Program-made: the position numbers and the translations under genes | Source: Pseudomonas sp. PDNC002 | Lineage (GTDB): Bacteria; Pseudomonadota; Gammaproteobacteria; Pseudomonadales; Pseudomonadaceae | Reading direction: 5' to 3' | Length of the DNA stretch: 64,000 bases | NCBI RefSeq assembly: GCF_016919445.1 | Contig: NZ_CP070356.1 | Span: 3,302,001-3,366,000 of the forward strand | Notes under the pieces: generated by a model | Database searches by the model: none | What the model saw: only the letters and a program-made list of their open reading frames with translations | What the model was told of the DNA's origin: nothing | Shown here: positions 35,032 to 42,460 of the stretch, piece after piece | How the letters are laid out: each line of letters opens with the position of its first letter | Position numbering within the stretch: the stretch's first letter is position 1

Positions 35032-36444
35032 ATGGCTCGGGTGTTCTATGACGAAATGCATGACGCCGCTGGCGCCTGCCGACCGCACTACACAGAATTT
35101 TCCCGCTGGCTGGCGGACATGCCCGGCGAGCAGCTGCAACAGCGCCGTCGCGAGGCCGACCTGCTGTTCTACCGCGCAGGCATCACCTTCACTCTCTATG
35201 GCGACGACCAGGGCACCGAGCGCCTGATCCCCTTCGACACCATCCCGCGCAGCATCCCCGCCAGCGAGTGGCGGACCATCGAGGCCGGCTGCATCCAGCG
35301 CGTACAGGCGCTCAACCTGTTTCTCGCCGACCTCTACCACGACCAGCGCATCCTCAAGGAAGGCCTTATCCCGCCCGAGCAGGTCCTGGCCAACGACCAG
35401 TACCAACTGGCGATGCAGGGCCTGGACGTGCCCGGCAATGTCTACGCGCATATCGCCGGCATCGACCTGGTGCGCGACGGCAACGGCGCCTACTACGTGC
35501 TCGAGGATAACCTGCGCACCCCCAGCGGCGTCTCCTACATGCTGGAAAACCGCAAGATGATGATGCGGCTGTTCCCCGAGCTGTTCTCCGCCCAGCGCAT
35601 CGCGCCCATCGACCACTACCCGAACCTGCTGCTGGACACCCTGCGCAACTCCAGCCCGCTGGATAACCCCAGCGTGGTGGTGCTGACGCCGGGTCGCTTC
35701 AACAGCGCCTACTTCGAGCACGCCTTCCTGGCCCGCGAGATGGGCGTGGAACTGGTGGAGGGCGCCGACCTGTTCGTCCGCGACGAGCGCGTCTACATGC
35801 GTACCACCGCTGGGCCGCAGCAGGTGGACGTGATCTACCGGCGCATCGACGACGACTTCCTCGATCCGCTGGCCTTCAACCCTGACTCCATGCTCGGCGT
35901 GCCCGGCCTGCTGGCCGCCTACCGTGCCGGCAACGTGGTGCTGGCTAATGCCATCGGCACCGGTGTGGCCGACGACAAGTCGGTCTACCCCTACGTGCCG
36001 GAGATGATCCGCTTCTACCTCGACCAGGAGCCGATCCTGCACAACGTGCCGACCTGGCAGTGCCGCCGTCCGCAGGACCTGTCCCACGTGCTGGCGCACC
36101 TCCCTGAACTCGTGGTGAAGGAAGCCCAGGGCTCCGGCGGCTACGGCATGCTGGTCGGCCCTGCGGCTACCACGGCGGAAATCGAAGCCTTCCGCGCGCG
36201 GCTGATGGCTCGCCCCGAGGCCTACATCGCGCAGCCGACGCTGAGCCTGTCGACCTGCCCGACCTTTGTCGAGAACGGCATCGCCCCGCGCCACATCGAC
36301 CTGCGGCCTTTCGTGCTGTCCGCGCCAGACAACGTGCGCCTGGTCCCCGGCGGGCTGACCCGCGTGGCGTTGCGCGAAGGTTCACTGGTCGTCAACTCGT
36401 CACAAGGTGGCGGTACCAAGGACACCTGGGTGGTGGAGGACTGA
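35032..36444 (+). CDS. Circularly permuted ATP-grasp protein
   Basis: A 470-residue protein of the circularly permuted ATP-grasp type 2 family, expected to ligate an amine to a carboxylate using ATP. Family landmarks are [32 protein letters not shown] (about residues 143-174; only key part cited), [46 protein letters not shown] and [16 protein letters not shown]. First gene of the Anbu operon, two bases from the next gene. Substrates in this family are undetermined; peptide-bond formation is the usual proposal. Confidence 0.93.
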   Translation: MARVFYDEMHDAAGACRPHYTEFSRWLADMPGEQLQQRRREADLLFYRAGITFTLYGDDQGTERLIPFDTIPRSIPASEWRTIEAGCIQRVQALNLFLADLYHDQRILKEGLIPPEQVLANDQYQLAMQGLDVPGNVYAHIAGIDLVRDGNGAYYVLEDNLRTPSGVSYMLENRKMMMRLFPELFSAQRIAPIDHYPNLLLDTLRNSSPLDNPSVVVLTPGRFNSAYFEHAFLAREMGVELVEGADLFVRDERVYMRTTAGPQQVDVIYRRIDDDFLDPLAFNPDSMLGVPGLLAAYRAGNVVLANAIGTGVADDKSVYPYVPEMIRFYLDQEPILHNVPTWQCRRPQDLSHVLAHLPELVVKEAQGSGGYGMLVGPAATTAEIEAFRARLMARPEAYIAQPTLSLSTCPTFVENGIAPRHIDLRPFVLSAPDNVRLVPGGLTRVALREGSLVVNSSQGGGTKDTWVVED

Positions 36445-36446
36445 TC

Positions 36447-37397
36447 ATGCTGAGCCGTACCGCTTCCGATCTCTACTGGATGTCGCGCTACCTGGAGCGT
36501 GCCGAGAACCTCGCGCGCATGCTCGACGTTTCCTACTCGTTGTCGCTGATGCCGCAGGACGGTCGCGGCGATGGCCTGGAAGAACTGGCCATGCCGCTGC
36601 TGATCACCGGCAATCTCGACGCCTATCTCGCTCGCCATGGCGAACTGCACGCCGAGCGCCTGCTGAACTTCTTCGCCCTGGATGCGCAGAACCCCACCAG
36701 CATCTATTCCTGCTTCGGCGCCGCCCGCGCCGGGGCGCACGCGGTGCGTGGGCGCATCACCACCGACATGTGGGAGAACATCAACGCCACCTGGCTGGAG
36801 ATGCGCGACATCGCCCACCAGGGCCTGCTGCGCTATGGCATCAGCCATTTCTGCGAGTGGGTGAAGGATCGTTCCCACCTGTTCCGCGGCGCCACCTTCG
36901 GCACCAGCATGCGCAACGACGCCTTCCACTTCATCCGCTTGGGCACCTACATCGAGCGCGCCGACAACACCTTGCGCCTGCTCGATGCGCGGCATCAGGT
37001 GCTGGGCGAGCATAGCGCCGGCCCGGCGGAAGGTTCCGCCCGTGGCTACTACCAGTGGACGGCACTGTTGCGCGCGCTCTCGGCCTTCGAGGGCTACACG
37101 GAGCTTTATCGCGATGCGCTGAACGCGCGGAACATCGCCGAACTCCTGCTGCTGCGCGAGGACGTCCCGCGCTCGCTGCTGGCCTGTGCCGAGGAGCTAC
37201 GCCAGATCCTCGCCAGCCTGCCGGGCGCCAACGGCCGCCCGGCCCAGCGCATGGCCGCCGAACTCGAAGCCCGGGTGCGCTACACCGGCATCGACGAGGT
37301 GCTCGGCGCCGGCCTGCACACCTGGATCACCGACCACATCGGGCTGGTGCGCCAGCTCGCCAACGCCATTCACAGCTCGTACCTGGAGGCCGCATGA
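36447..37397 (+). CDS. Alpha-E domain protein
   Basis: A 316-residue all-helical protein beginning MLSRTASDLYWMSRYLERAE, the hallmark of the alpha-E family, which is almost always encoded next to a circularly permuted ATP-grasp gene and a transglutaminase-like gene. ATWLEMRDIAHQG and HFIRLGTYIERADNTLRLLD are further conserved segments. No catalytic motif is known; it may hold substrate or bridge the two enzymes. Its stop overlaps the next start (ATGA). Confidence 0.92.
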   Translation: MLSRTASDLYWMSRYLERAENLARMLDVSYSLSLMPQDGRGDGLEELAMPLLITGNLDAYLARHGELHAERLLNFFALDAQNPTSIYSCFGAARAGAHAVRGRITTDMWENINATWLEMRDIAHQGLLRYGISHFCEWVKDRSHLFRGATFGTSMRNDAFHFIRLGTYIERADNTLRLLDARHQVLGEHSAGPAEGSARGYYQWTALLRALSAFEGYTELYRDALNARNIAELLLLREDVPRSLLACAEELRQILASLPGANGRPAQRMAAELEARVRYTGIDEVLGAGLHTWITDHIGLVRQLANAIHSSYLEAA

Positions 37398-38203
37398 AAC
37401 TCTCCATCCGCCACGACACCACCTACCGCTACGAAGACCAGGTGCGCGCGAGCATCCAGTACCTGCGCCTCACCCCGCAGGAAAGCGAGCGCCAGCACGT
37501 GCTCGACTGGCAGCTGCATCTGCCGCGCCCGGCGCATCCGCAGCGCGATGCCTACGGCAACATCCTTCATGTGCTGACCCTCGACGAGCCCCACGAGGCC
37601 ATCGCCATCGCCGCTCATGGCAACGTCGAAATCGACGTGCAGAACGAGTGCGAGCACGATCACCTGTCGCCGCTGCCGTTCCTGCGCAGCACCCGCCTGA
37701 CCCTGGCCGACGGCGCGCTGCAGGAGTTTGCCCGCGCCCAGTGCGCCGAGCGCCGCGACCGCAAGGCGATGATCCGCCTGATGCAGGCGCTGAACGAGCG
37801 CATCGCCTATGTGCCCGGTTCGACCCAGGTGGACAGCACCGCCGCCGAAGCCTTTGCCGCGGGGCAGGGCGTCTGCCAGGACCATGCCCACGCCTTCGTT
37901 GCCTGTCTGCGCTACCTCGGGGTGCCGGCGCGCTACGTCTCCGGCTACCTCTACACCGATGTCGAGGAGCATCTGGCCAGCCATGCCTGGGCCGAGGCGT
38001 GGTTGGATAACGCCTGGTACAGCTTCGACGTGACCAACGTGCTGGATCGCCCCGAACGCCACCTGAAACTGGCGGTGGGCCTGGACTACCTCGACGCCTG
38101 CCCGGTGCGCGGCATGCGCCGGGGCGGCGGCGGCGAGCAGATGCATGCCCGCGTCACCGTGGCGCCGGGGCATCTGCAGCAGGCCCAGCAGATGCAGCAG
38201 TGA
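37394..38203 (+). CDS. Transglutaminase-like cysteine protease
   Basis: A 269-residue protein. The N-terminal ~135 residues form the bacterial transglutaminase N-terminal beta domain (IRHDTTYRYEDQVRASIQYLR region); the papain-like core follows with Cys161 (GQGVCQDHAHAF), His197 (ASHAWAEAW) and Asp212 (SFDVTN), a complete triad. No signal peptide, so cytoplasmic. It should cleave or form isopeptide or amide bonds, opposing or completing the ATP-grasp ligase. Overlaps the alpha-E gene by four bases. Confidence 0.93.
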   Translation: MKLSIRHDTTYRYEDQVRASIQYLRLTPQESERQHVLDWQLHLPRPAHPQRDAYGNILHVLTLDEPHEAIAIAAHGNVEIDVQNECEHDHLSPLPFLRSTRLTLADGALQEFARAQCAERRDRKAMIRLMQALNERIAYVPGSTQVDSTAAEAFAAGQGVCQDHAHAFVACLRYLGVPARYVSGYLYTDVEEHLASHAWAEAWLDNAWYSFDVTNVLDRPERHLKLAVGLDYLDACPVRGMRRGGGGEQMHARVTVAPGHLQQAQQMQQ

Positions 38204-38281
38204 GCGGGCGTGGCGAAAGGCCGGGCACCGGCTTAAGATCGGTGCCAGCTTCCCGCTCCCTGAACCTGCCATGAGAACGTC

Positions 38282-39016
38282 ATGACCTATTGCGTCGCCA
38301 TGAACCTCGCCCAGGGCCTGGTCTTCGTTTCTGATTCGCGCACCAACGCCGGCGTCGACAACATCGCCGTGTTCCGCAAGCTGCATATCTTCGGCACACC
38401 CGGCGAGCGTCTGATCGTGGTGCAGACCGCCGGCAACCTGGCCACCTCGCAGTCTGTGATCAGCGTGCTGCGGCAGCGCATGGGCAGCGACGAACCTAAC
38501 CTGGGGAACGTCGAGAACCTGTTCGAAGCGGCCCGGCTGGTGGGGTCGACGCTGCGCGAGGTGGTCGACCACGACGAGAACATCGGCCAGAACCAGGGCG
38601 TCGACCTGGGCAGTTCGTTCCTCGTTGGCGGGCAGATCGGCACCGAGGTGCCGCGCCTGTTCAACGTCTACCCGCAGGGCAACTTCATCGAATCGACCCG
38701 CGACACGCCGTATTTCCAGATCGGCGAGAGCAAGTACGGCAAGCCGATCATCGACCGCGCCATGAGCTACGCGACGCCGCTGGAGCAGGCGCTGCGCTGC
38801 GCGCTGATCAGCTTCGACTCGACCATCCGCAGCAACCTGTCGGTGGGCATGCCGCTGGATCTGCTGGTGTACCGCGAAGGCAGCCTGGAGGTCCCGGCGG
38901 GGTACCGCATCCAGGAAGGCGATGCGTACTTCGAGGGCATTCGCGGGCAGTGGGGCGCGGGGCTGCGGCAGCTGCTCGGCGAACTGCCAGCGCCGCCGGA
39001 GGATTACTGGCACTGA
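38282..39016 (+). CDS. Anbu proteasome-like peptidase
   Basis: A 244-residue member of the Ntn-hydrolase proteasome family, Anbu type, related to HslV and the proteasome beta subunit. After removal of Met, Thr2 becomes the N-terminal nucleophile (MTYCVAMN); Asp18 (FVSDSRTN) and Lys33 (FRKLHIF) complete the proteasome-type active site. No ATPase partner is encoded nearby, unlike HslUV. The gene follows the transglutaminase by 78 bases on the same strand, and Anbu genes usually accompany exactly this set, so I place all four in one operon. Confidence 0.93.
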   Translation: MTYCVAMNLAQGLVFVSDSRTNAGVDNIAVFRKLHIFGTPGERLIVVQTAGNLATSQSVISVLRQRMGSDEPNLGNVENLFEAARLVGSTLREVVDHDENIGQNQGVDLGSSFLVGGQIGTEVPRLFNVYPQGNFIESTRDTPYFQIGESKYGKPIIDRAMSYATPLEQALRCALISFDSTIRSNLSVGMPLDLLVYREGSLEVPAGYRIQEGDAYFEGIRGQWGAGLRQLLGELPAPPEDYWH

Positions 39017-39035
39017 CGTTTCGCTGCGGGGCGGG

Positions 39036-39604
39036 TTCGCGGAGAAGCTCCGCTCCTACAGGGGAGCTGGGAGCTTGGGTTTTCGCTCTTTGTAGGAGCG
39101 GATCTTATCCGCGATGCCCGCCGGCAGCTCGGCGCGCCGATCCAGACCACTGTCCCGGCTACGCCGGGATTTCGCGGAGAAGCTCCGCTCCTACAGGGGA
39201 GCCGGAAGCTTGGAGTTTCGCTCTTTGTAGGAGCGGATCTTATCCGCGATGCTTGCCGGCAGATCGGTGCGCTGATCCAGACCACTGTCCCGGCTACGCC
39301 GGGATTTCGCGGAGAAGCTCCGCTCCTACAGGGGAGCGGGGAGCTTGGAGCTTCGCTCTTTGTAGGAGCGGATCTTATCCGCGATGCCCGCCGGCAGCTC
39401 GGCGCGCTGAGCCAGACCAGTGTCCCGGCTGCGCCGGGATTTCGCGGAGAAGCTCCGCTCCTACAGGGGAGCGGGGAGCTTGGAGTTTCGCTCTTTTGTT
39501 AGGAGCGGATCTTATCCGCGATGCCCGCCGGCAGATCGACGCGCTGAGCTAGACCACTGTCCCGGCTGCGCCGGGATTTCGCGGATAAGATCCGCTCCTA
39601 CGGG
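39036..39604. repeat. Tandem array of ~135-bp bipartite REP units
   Basis: TTCGCGGAGAAGCTCCGCTC begins at 39036, 39171, 39306 and 39441, with a variant TTCGCGGATAAGATCCGCTC at 39578; steps are 135, 135, 135 and 137 bases. Between these, opposite-facing copies of TGTAGGAGCGGATCTTATCC begin at 39091, 39226 and 39361 with a degenerate one near 39498. Units thus resemble BIMEs, two inverted REPs with two spacers. The array fills the 602-base gap 39017-39618. Confidence 0.95.
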
Positions 39605-39618
39605 GCAAGCCCTTCCGA

Positions 39619-40422
39619 TCAGCCTCCGGCTTTAGACTTCCGCCCCGCCATGTGCTTCAGGTAAGCCACGATCTCATCCAGCTCTTTGTCGCTGATCACA
39701 TCCGCCGCAAACCCCTTCATCCGCGCCTCCGGCCAGTGCCGCAGGCTCTGCGGATCGCGGATGTACTGCTTGAGATATCCCGCGGCGAAATACTCCGTCG
39801 GATTGTGCGGAATATTCAGGTCCGGCCCGAACTGCGAATCCCCCGCACCGTTCAGGCGATGACAGGCCAGGCAGTTCTTCTGGAACTGGGCGAACCCATC
39901 CTGAACCTGCTTCGACGCATTCTTCGCTGGCAACAACGCCGGGAAACGCTCAGCCAGCGGTTTCAGGTAACGAATAGTGGCAACCTGGAACGGCCATTGC
40001 TCCGGGCCGATGCCGGCGGCTTTGGGATCGGTCCAGACCAGATAGAACGGCCCGGCGGATGGCTTGCCGTCGCCCAGCTTCGGCCAGGGCTTGTCCGACT
40101 GCTCAATGGCCAGCCAGGCGCGTGAGCCTTTGTCCTCCAGCAGCGGCGCCGCCGGCAACTCGGCGGCGAACCCATCGAGCGCCACGGCCTGCAGGTGATC
40201 GCCGGGCTTCACGCTGTCCAGCAGCACAGCCAGGGGTACCGCGCGGTAGTGCATGGCGCGGTTGTAGGAGACGTCGGCGGGAATCTCGATGTCCTGCGCC
40301 TTGGGGTTGGCCAGCAACTGTTCAGTGCTGAAGTCATGCTTGCCGTCAGGCAGCTCCAGCGTGAGCGTCGCGGCGAAAGCGGTGGGGCAGAGCAGGAGCA
40401 GCGTCAGCAGCAGTGGGCGCAT
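39619..40422 (-). CDS. Periplasmic c-type cytochrome with N-terminal oxidoreductase-like domain
   Basis: A 267-residue exported protein. Signal peptide MRPLLLTLLLLCPTAFA is followed by a ~140-residue domain (LTLELPDGKHDFSTEQLLA ... YRAVPLAVLLDSV ... GPFYLVWTDP) that resembles molybdopterin-type oxidoreductase folds but carries no obvious cofactor Cys. The C-terminal ~85 residues form a class I cytochrome c with heme motif CLACH and a Met-containing segment (EARMKGF) as candidate sixth ligand. It should shuttle electrons in the periplasm; the partner is unknown. Confidence 0.85.
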   Translation of the reverse strand: MRPLLLTLLLLCPTAFAATLTLELPDGKHDFSTEQLLANPKAQDIEIPADVSYNRAMHYRAVPLAVLLDSVKPGDHLQAVALDGFAAELPAAPLLEDKGSRAWLAIEQSDKPWPKLGDGKPSAGPFYLVWTDPKAAGIGPEQWPFQVATIRYLKPLAERFPALLPAKNASKQVQDGFAQFQKNCLACHRLNGAGDSQFGPDLNIPHNPTEYFAAGYLKQYIRDPQSLRHWPEARMKGFAADVISDKELDEIVAYLKHMAGRKSKAGG

Positions 40423-40566
40423 GGCGGGTTCCGGTGGGCGAGTGGGCCGCGGAACATTAGCAGAGGTGTGGGCACTGCAGGAGGTAGGTGGCTCCCGCGC
40501 TGCGTTGACCGTGGCTCGCGGATGGCGGCACGCGGTGCGCAGCAGCGGGGAAGCCGGGTGTTGGCC

Positions 40567-40665
40567 CTAGCCGACCAGACGACTCAGATTGGGAATGATC
40601 AGAACAACGGTGGTTGCGAAGACGATCAGGCTTGCCTGACGCCATTTTCTCGATTGTTTGTCCAT
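40567..40665 (-). CDS. Small single-helix membrane protein, 32 aa
   Basis: ATG at 40665 follows GGCGGAAGGACATC, with AAGGA well placed. The product starts MDKQSRKWRQ and continues with one hydrophobic segment (ASLIVFATTVVLIIP) and a short tail NLSRLVG; the basic N-terminus suggests N-in topology. It is too short for standard gene finding and has no recognised family. The surroundings (40423-41093, 671 bases) contain no other gene that I can support. Confidence 0.5.
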   Translation of the reverse strand: MDKQSRKWRQASLIVFATTVVLIIPNLSRLVG

Positions 40666-40978
40666 GATGTCCTTCCGCCTTTCTTGTTCTTGGCACGGCT
40701 CACTCACGGCCTGTCGATAGTGGAGCGCGTACCTTGGCTTCTGGTTTTTCGAACCGCCCCGGCAAGCCCGGCAACGGCACTTTTCGCATCATCTGCAGAA
40801 TTGAGTCTAAGCCTAGTGCCGCGTGGGCTTAGACCATCTCGCAGCAAGTGATGCAGCTTCAGGCATATTCCCTCTATATGACTGGGGCGTGACAACGCCG
40901 TTCAGCTTTTCGACCGCTCGTCCGCTCCCGCCGACAATCCCTTTCCAGAGCCTTCGGCCTGATCGCCTCCGGTCGGTC

Positions 40979-41021
40979 GCTGAGCGTGGCGGTCAATTGC
41001 GCTGAGCGCTGCGGTCATTGC
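40979..41021. repeat. Short tandem direct repeat upstream of thiolase gene
   Basis: GCTGAGCGTGGCGGTCAATTGC is followed at once by GCTGAGCGCTGCGGTCATTGC. The pair ends 73 bases before the thiolase ATG and may be a regulator site. Confidence 0.5.
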
Positions 41022-41093
41022 CCCTGGCCGTTACGCCGCTAAGGTAGGCCGACACGCCACGCCTGCGTGACGACAACTCTAAGAGAGAACGCC

Positions 41094-42299
41094 ATGACCG
41101 AAGCATTCATTTACGACGCGGTGCGTACTCCCCGCGGCAAAGGCAAGAAGGACGGCGCGCTGCACAGCGTCAAGCCGGTGAACCTGATGGCCGGCGTGCT
41201 GCGCGCGCTGCAGCAGCGTAACCAACTCGACACCGCCCAGGTCGACGATATCGTCCTGGGCTGCGTGACCCCGGTGGGCGACCAGGGCTCCGACATCGCC
41301 AAGACCGCCGCGCTGGTGGCCGACTGGGACGAGCAGGTCGCCGGCGTGCAGATCAACCGCTTCTGCGCCTCGGGCCTGGAAGCGGTCAACCTGGGCGCCA
41401 TGAAAGTGCGCTCGGGCTTCGAGGACCTGGTGGTGGTCGGCGGCGTGGAATCCATGTCCCGCGTGCCCATGGGTTCCGATGGCGGCGCCTGGGCGCTGGA
41501 CCCGGAGACCAACCTGCACACCAGTTTCGTACCCCAGGGCATCGGCGCCGACCTGATCGCCACCCTGGAAGGCTTCAGCCGCGCCGACGTCGACGCCTTC
41601 GCCCTGCGCTCCCAGCAGAAGGCCGCCAAGGCCCGCGCCGAAGGGCTGTTCGCCAAATCCCTGGTGCCGGTCACCGACCAGAACGGCATCGTCCTGCTCG
41701 ACCATGACGAGTTCATCCGCGCCGACTCCACCCTCGAAGGCCTCGGCGCGCTCAAGCCCAGCTTCGAGATGATGGGGCAGATGGGCTTCGACGCCAGCGC
41801 GCTGCGCAAGTACAGCTTCGTCGAGCGCATCGAGCACGTGCATACGCCGGGCAACAGCTCCGGCATCGTCGACGGCGCCACCGCCATGCTCATCGGCTCC
41901 GAAGCCAAGGGCCGCGAGCTGGGCCTGAAGGCCCGTGGCCGCATCGTCGCCACCGCGGTGACCAGCACCGACCCGACCATCATGCTCACCGGCCCCGCGC
42001 CGGCCACCCGCAAGGCGCTGGCCAAGGCCGGCCTGAAGGCCGAGGACATCGATCTCTACGAGGTCAACGAAGCCTTCGCCTCGGTGGTGATGAAGTTCAT
42101 GAAGGACATGGGCGTGCCCGAGAGCAAGGTCAACGTCAACGGCGGCTCCATCGCCATGGGCCACCCGCTGGGCGCCACCGGCTGCATGATCCTTGGCACC
42201 CTGCTGGATGAACTGGAGCGGCGCAACCTGCGCTACGGCCTGGCCACCCTCTGCGTGGGCGGCGGCATGGGTATCGCGACGATTATCGAACGAATTTAA
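41094..42299 (+). CDS. Acetyl-CoA C-acyltransferase (thiolase)
   Basis: A 401-residue type I thiolase. The acylated Cys is in [15 protein letters not shown], the His in [15 protein letters not shown] and the second catalytic Cys in LCVGGGMG. It cleaves 3-ketoacyl-CoA in beta-oxidation. The ATG at 41094 (AGAGAGAACGCC upstream) is used. It pairs with the FadB/FadJ-like gene 161 bases downstream; in PAO1 the counterpart pair is PA1736-PA1737 (from memory), distinct from the main fadBA5 operon. The separation of the two subunit genes by a structured repeat is notable. Confidence 0.93.
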   Translation: MTEAFIYDAVRTPRGKGKKDGALHSVKPVNLMAGVLRALQQRNQLDTAQVDDIVLGCVTPVGDQGSDIAKTAALVADWDEQVAGVQINRFCASGLEAVNLGAMKVRSGFEDLVVVGGVESMSRVPMGSDGGAWALDPETNLHTSFVPQGIGADLIATLEGFSRADVDAFALRSQQKAAKARAEGLFAKSLVPVTDQNGIVLLDHDEFIRADSTLEGLGALKPSFEMMGQMGFDASALRKYSFVERIEHVHTPGNSSGIVDGATAMLIGSEAKGRELGLKARGRIVATAVTSTDPTIMLTGPAPATRKALAKAGLKAEDIDLYEVNEAFASVVMKFMKDMGVPESKVNVNGGSIAMGHPLGATGCMILGTLLDELERRNLRYGLATLCVGGGMGIATIIERI

Positions 42300-42440
42300 G
42301 GATCGATCATGGGCTACTGCGCTCGGCCAAGCTGCGTTGGAAATTCTCCGGGAATGCTCATTGGCTACAGCCAACGCCGCTTCCCGAGGAATTTCCGCCT
42401 TGCCTGACCTTCGCTCGTGACGCCCCTGAAGCGATCCCCC
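42300..42440. repeat. Imperfect inverted repeat (hairpin family C) between thiolase and FadB-like genes
   Basis: GGCTACTGCGCTCGGCCAAG with GTTGGAAATTCTCCGGGAA on the left is mirrored by TTCCCGAGGAATTTCC and CTTGCCTGACCTTCGCTCGT on the right; the apex reads GCTCATTGGCTACAGCC. Same design as 21560-21701. Confidence 0.65.
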
Positions 42441-42460
42441 AGCATGGGAAGAAAACAAAA

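Noticed and set aside
39036-39604. Possible CRISPR array
   Set aside because: Both halves of each unit are repeated with constant sequence; there are no variable spacers.
38950-39635. A 200-residue repeated-sequence frame across the 135-bp array
   Set aside because: It begins inside the Anbu gene in another frame and consists solely of translated REP units.
41079-42458. A 459-residue open frame opposite the thiolase
   Set aside because: Shadow frame; thiolase catalytic motifs are on the plus strand.
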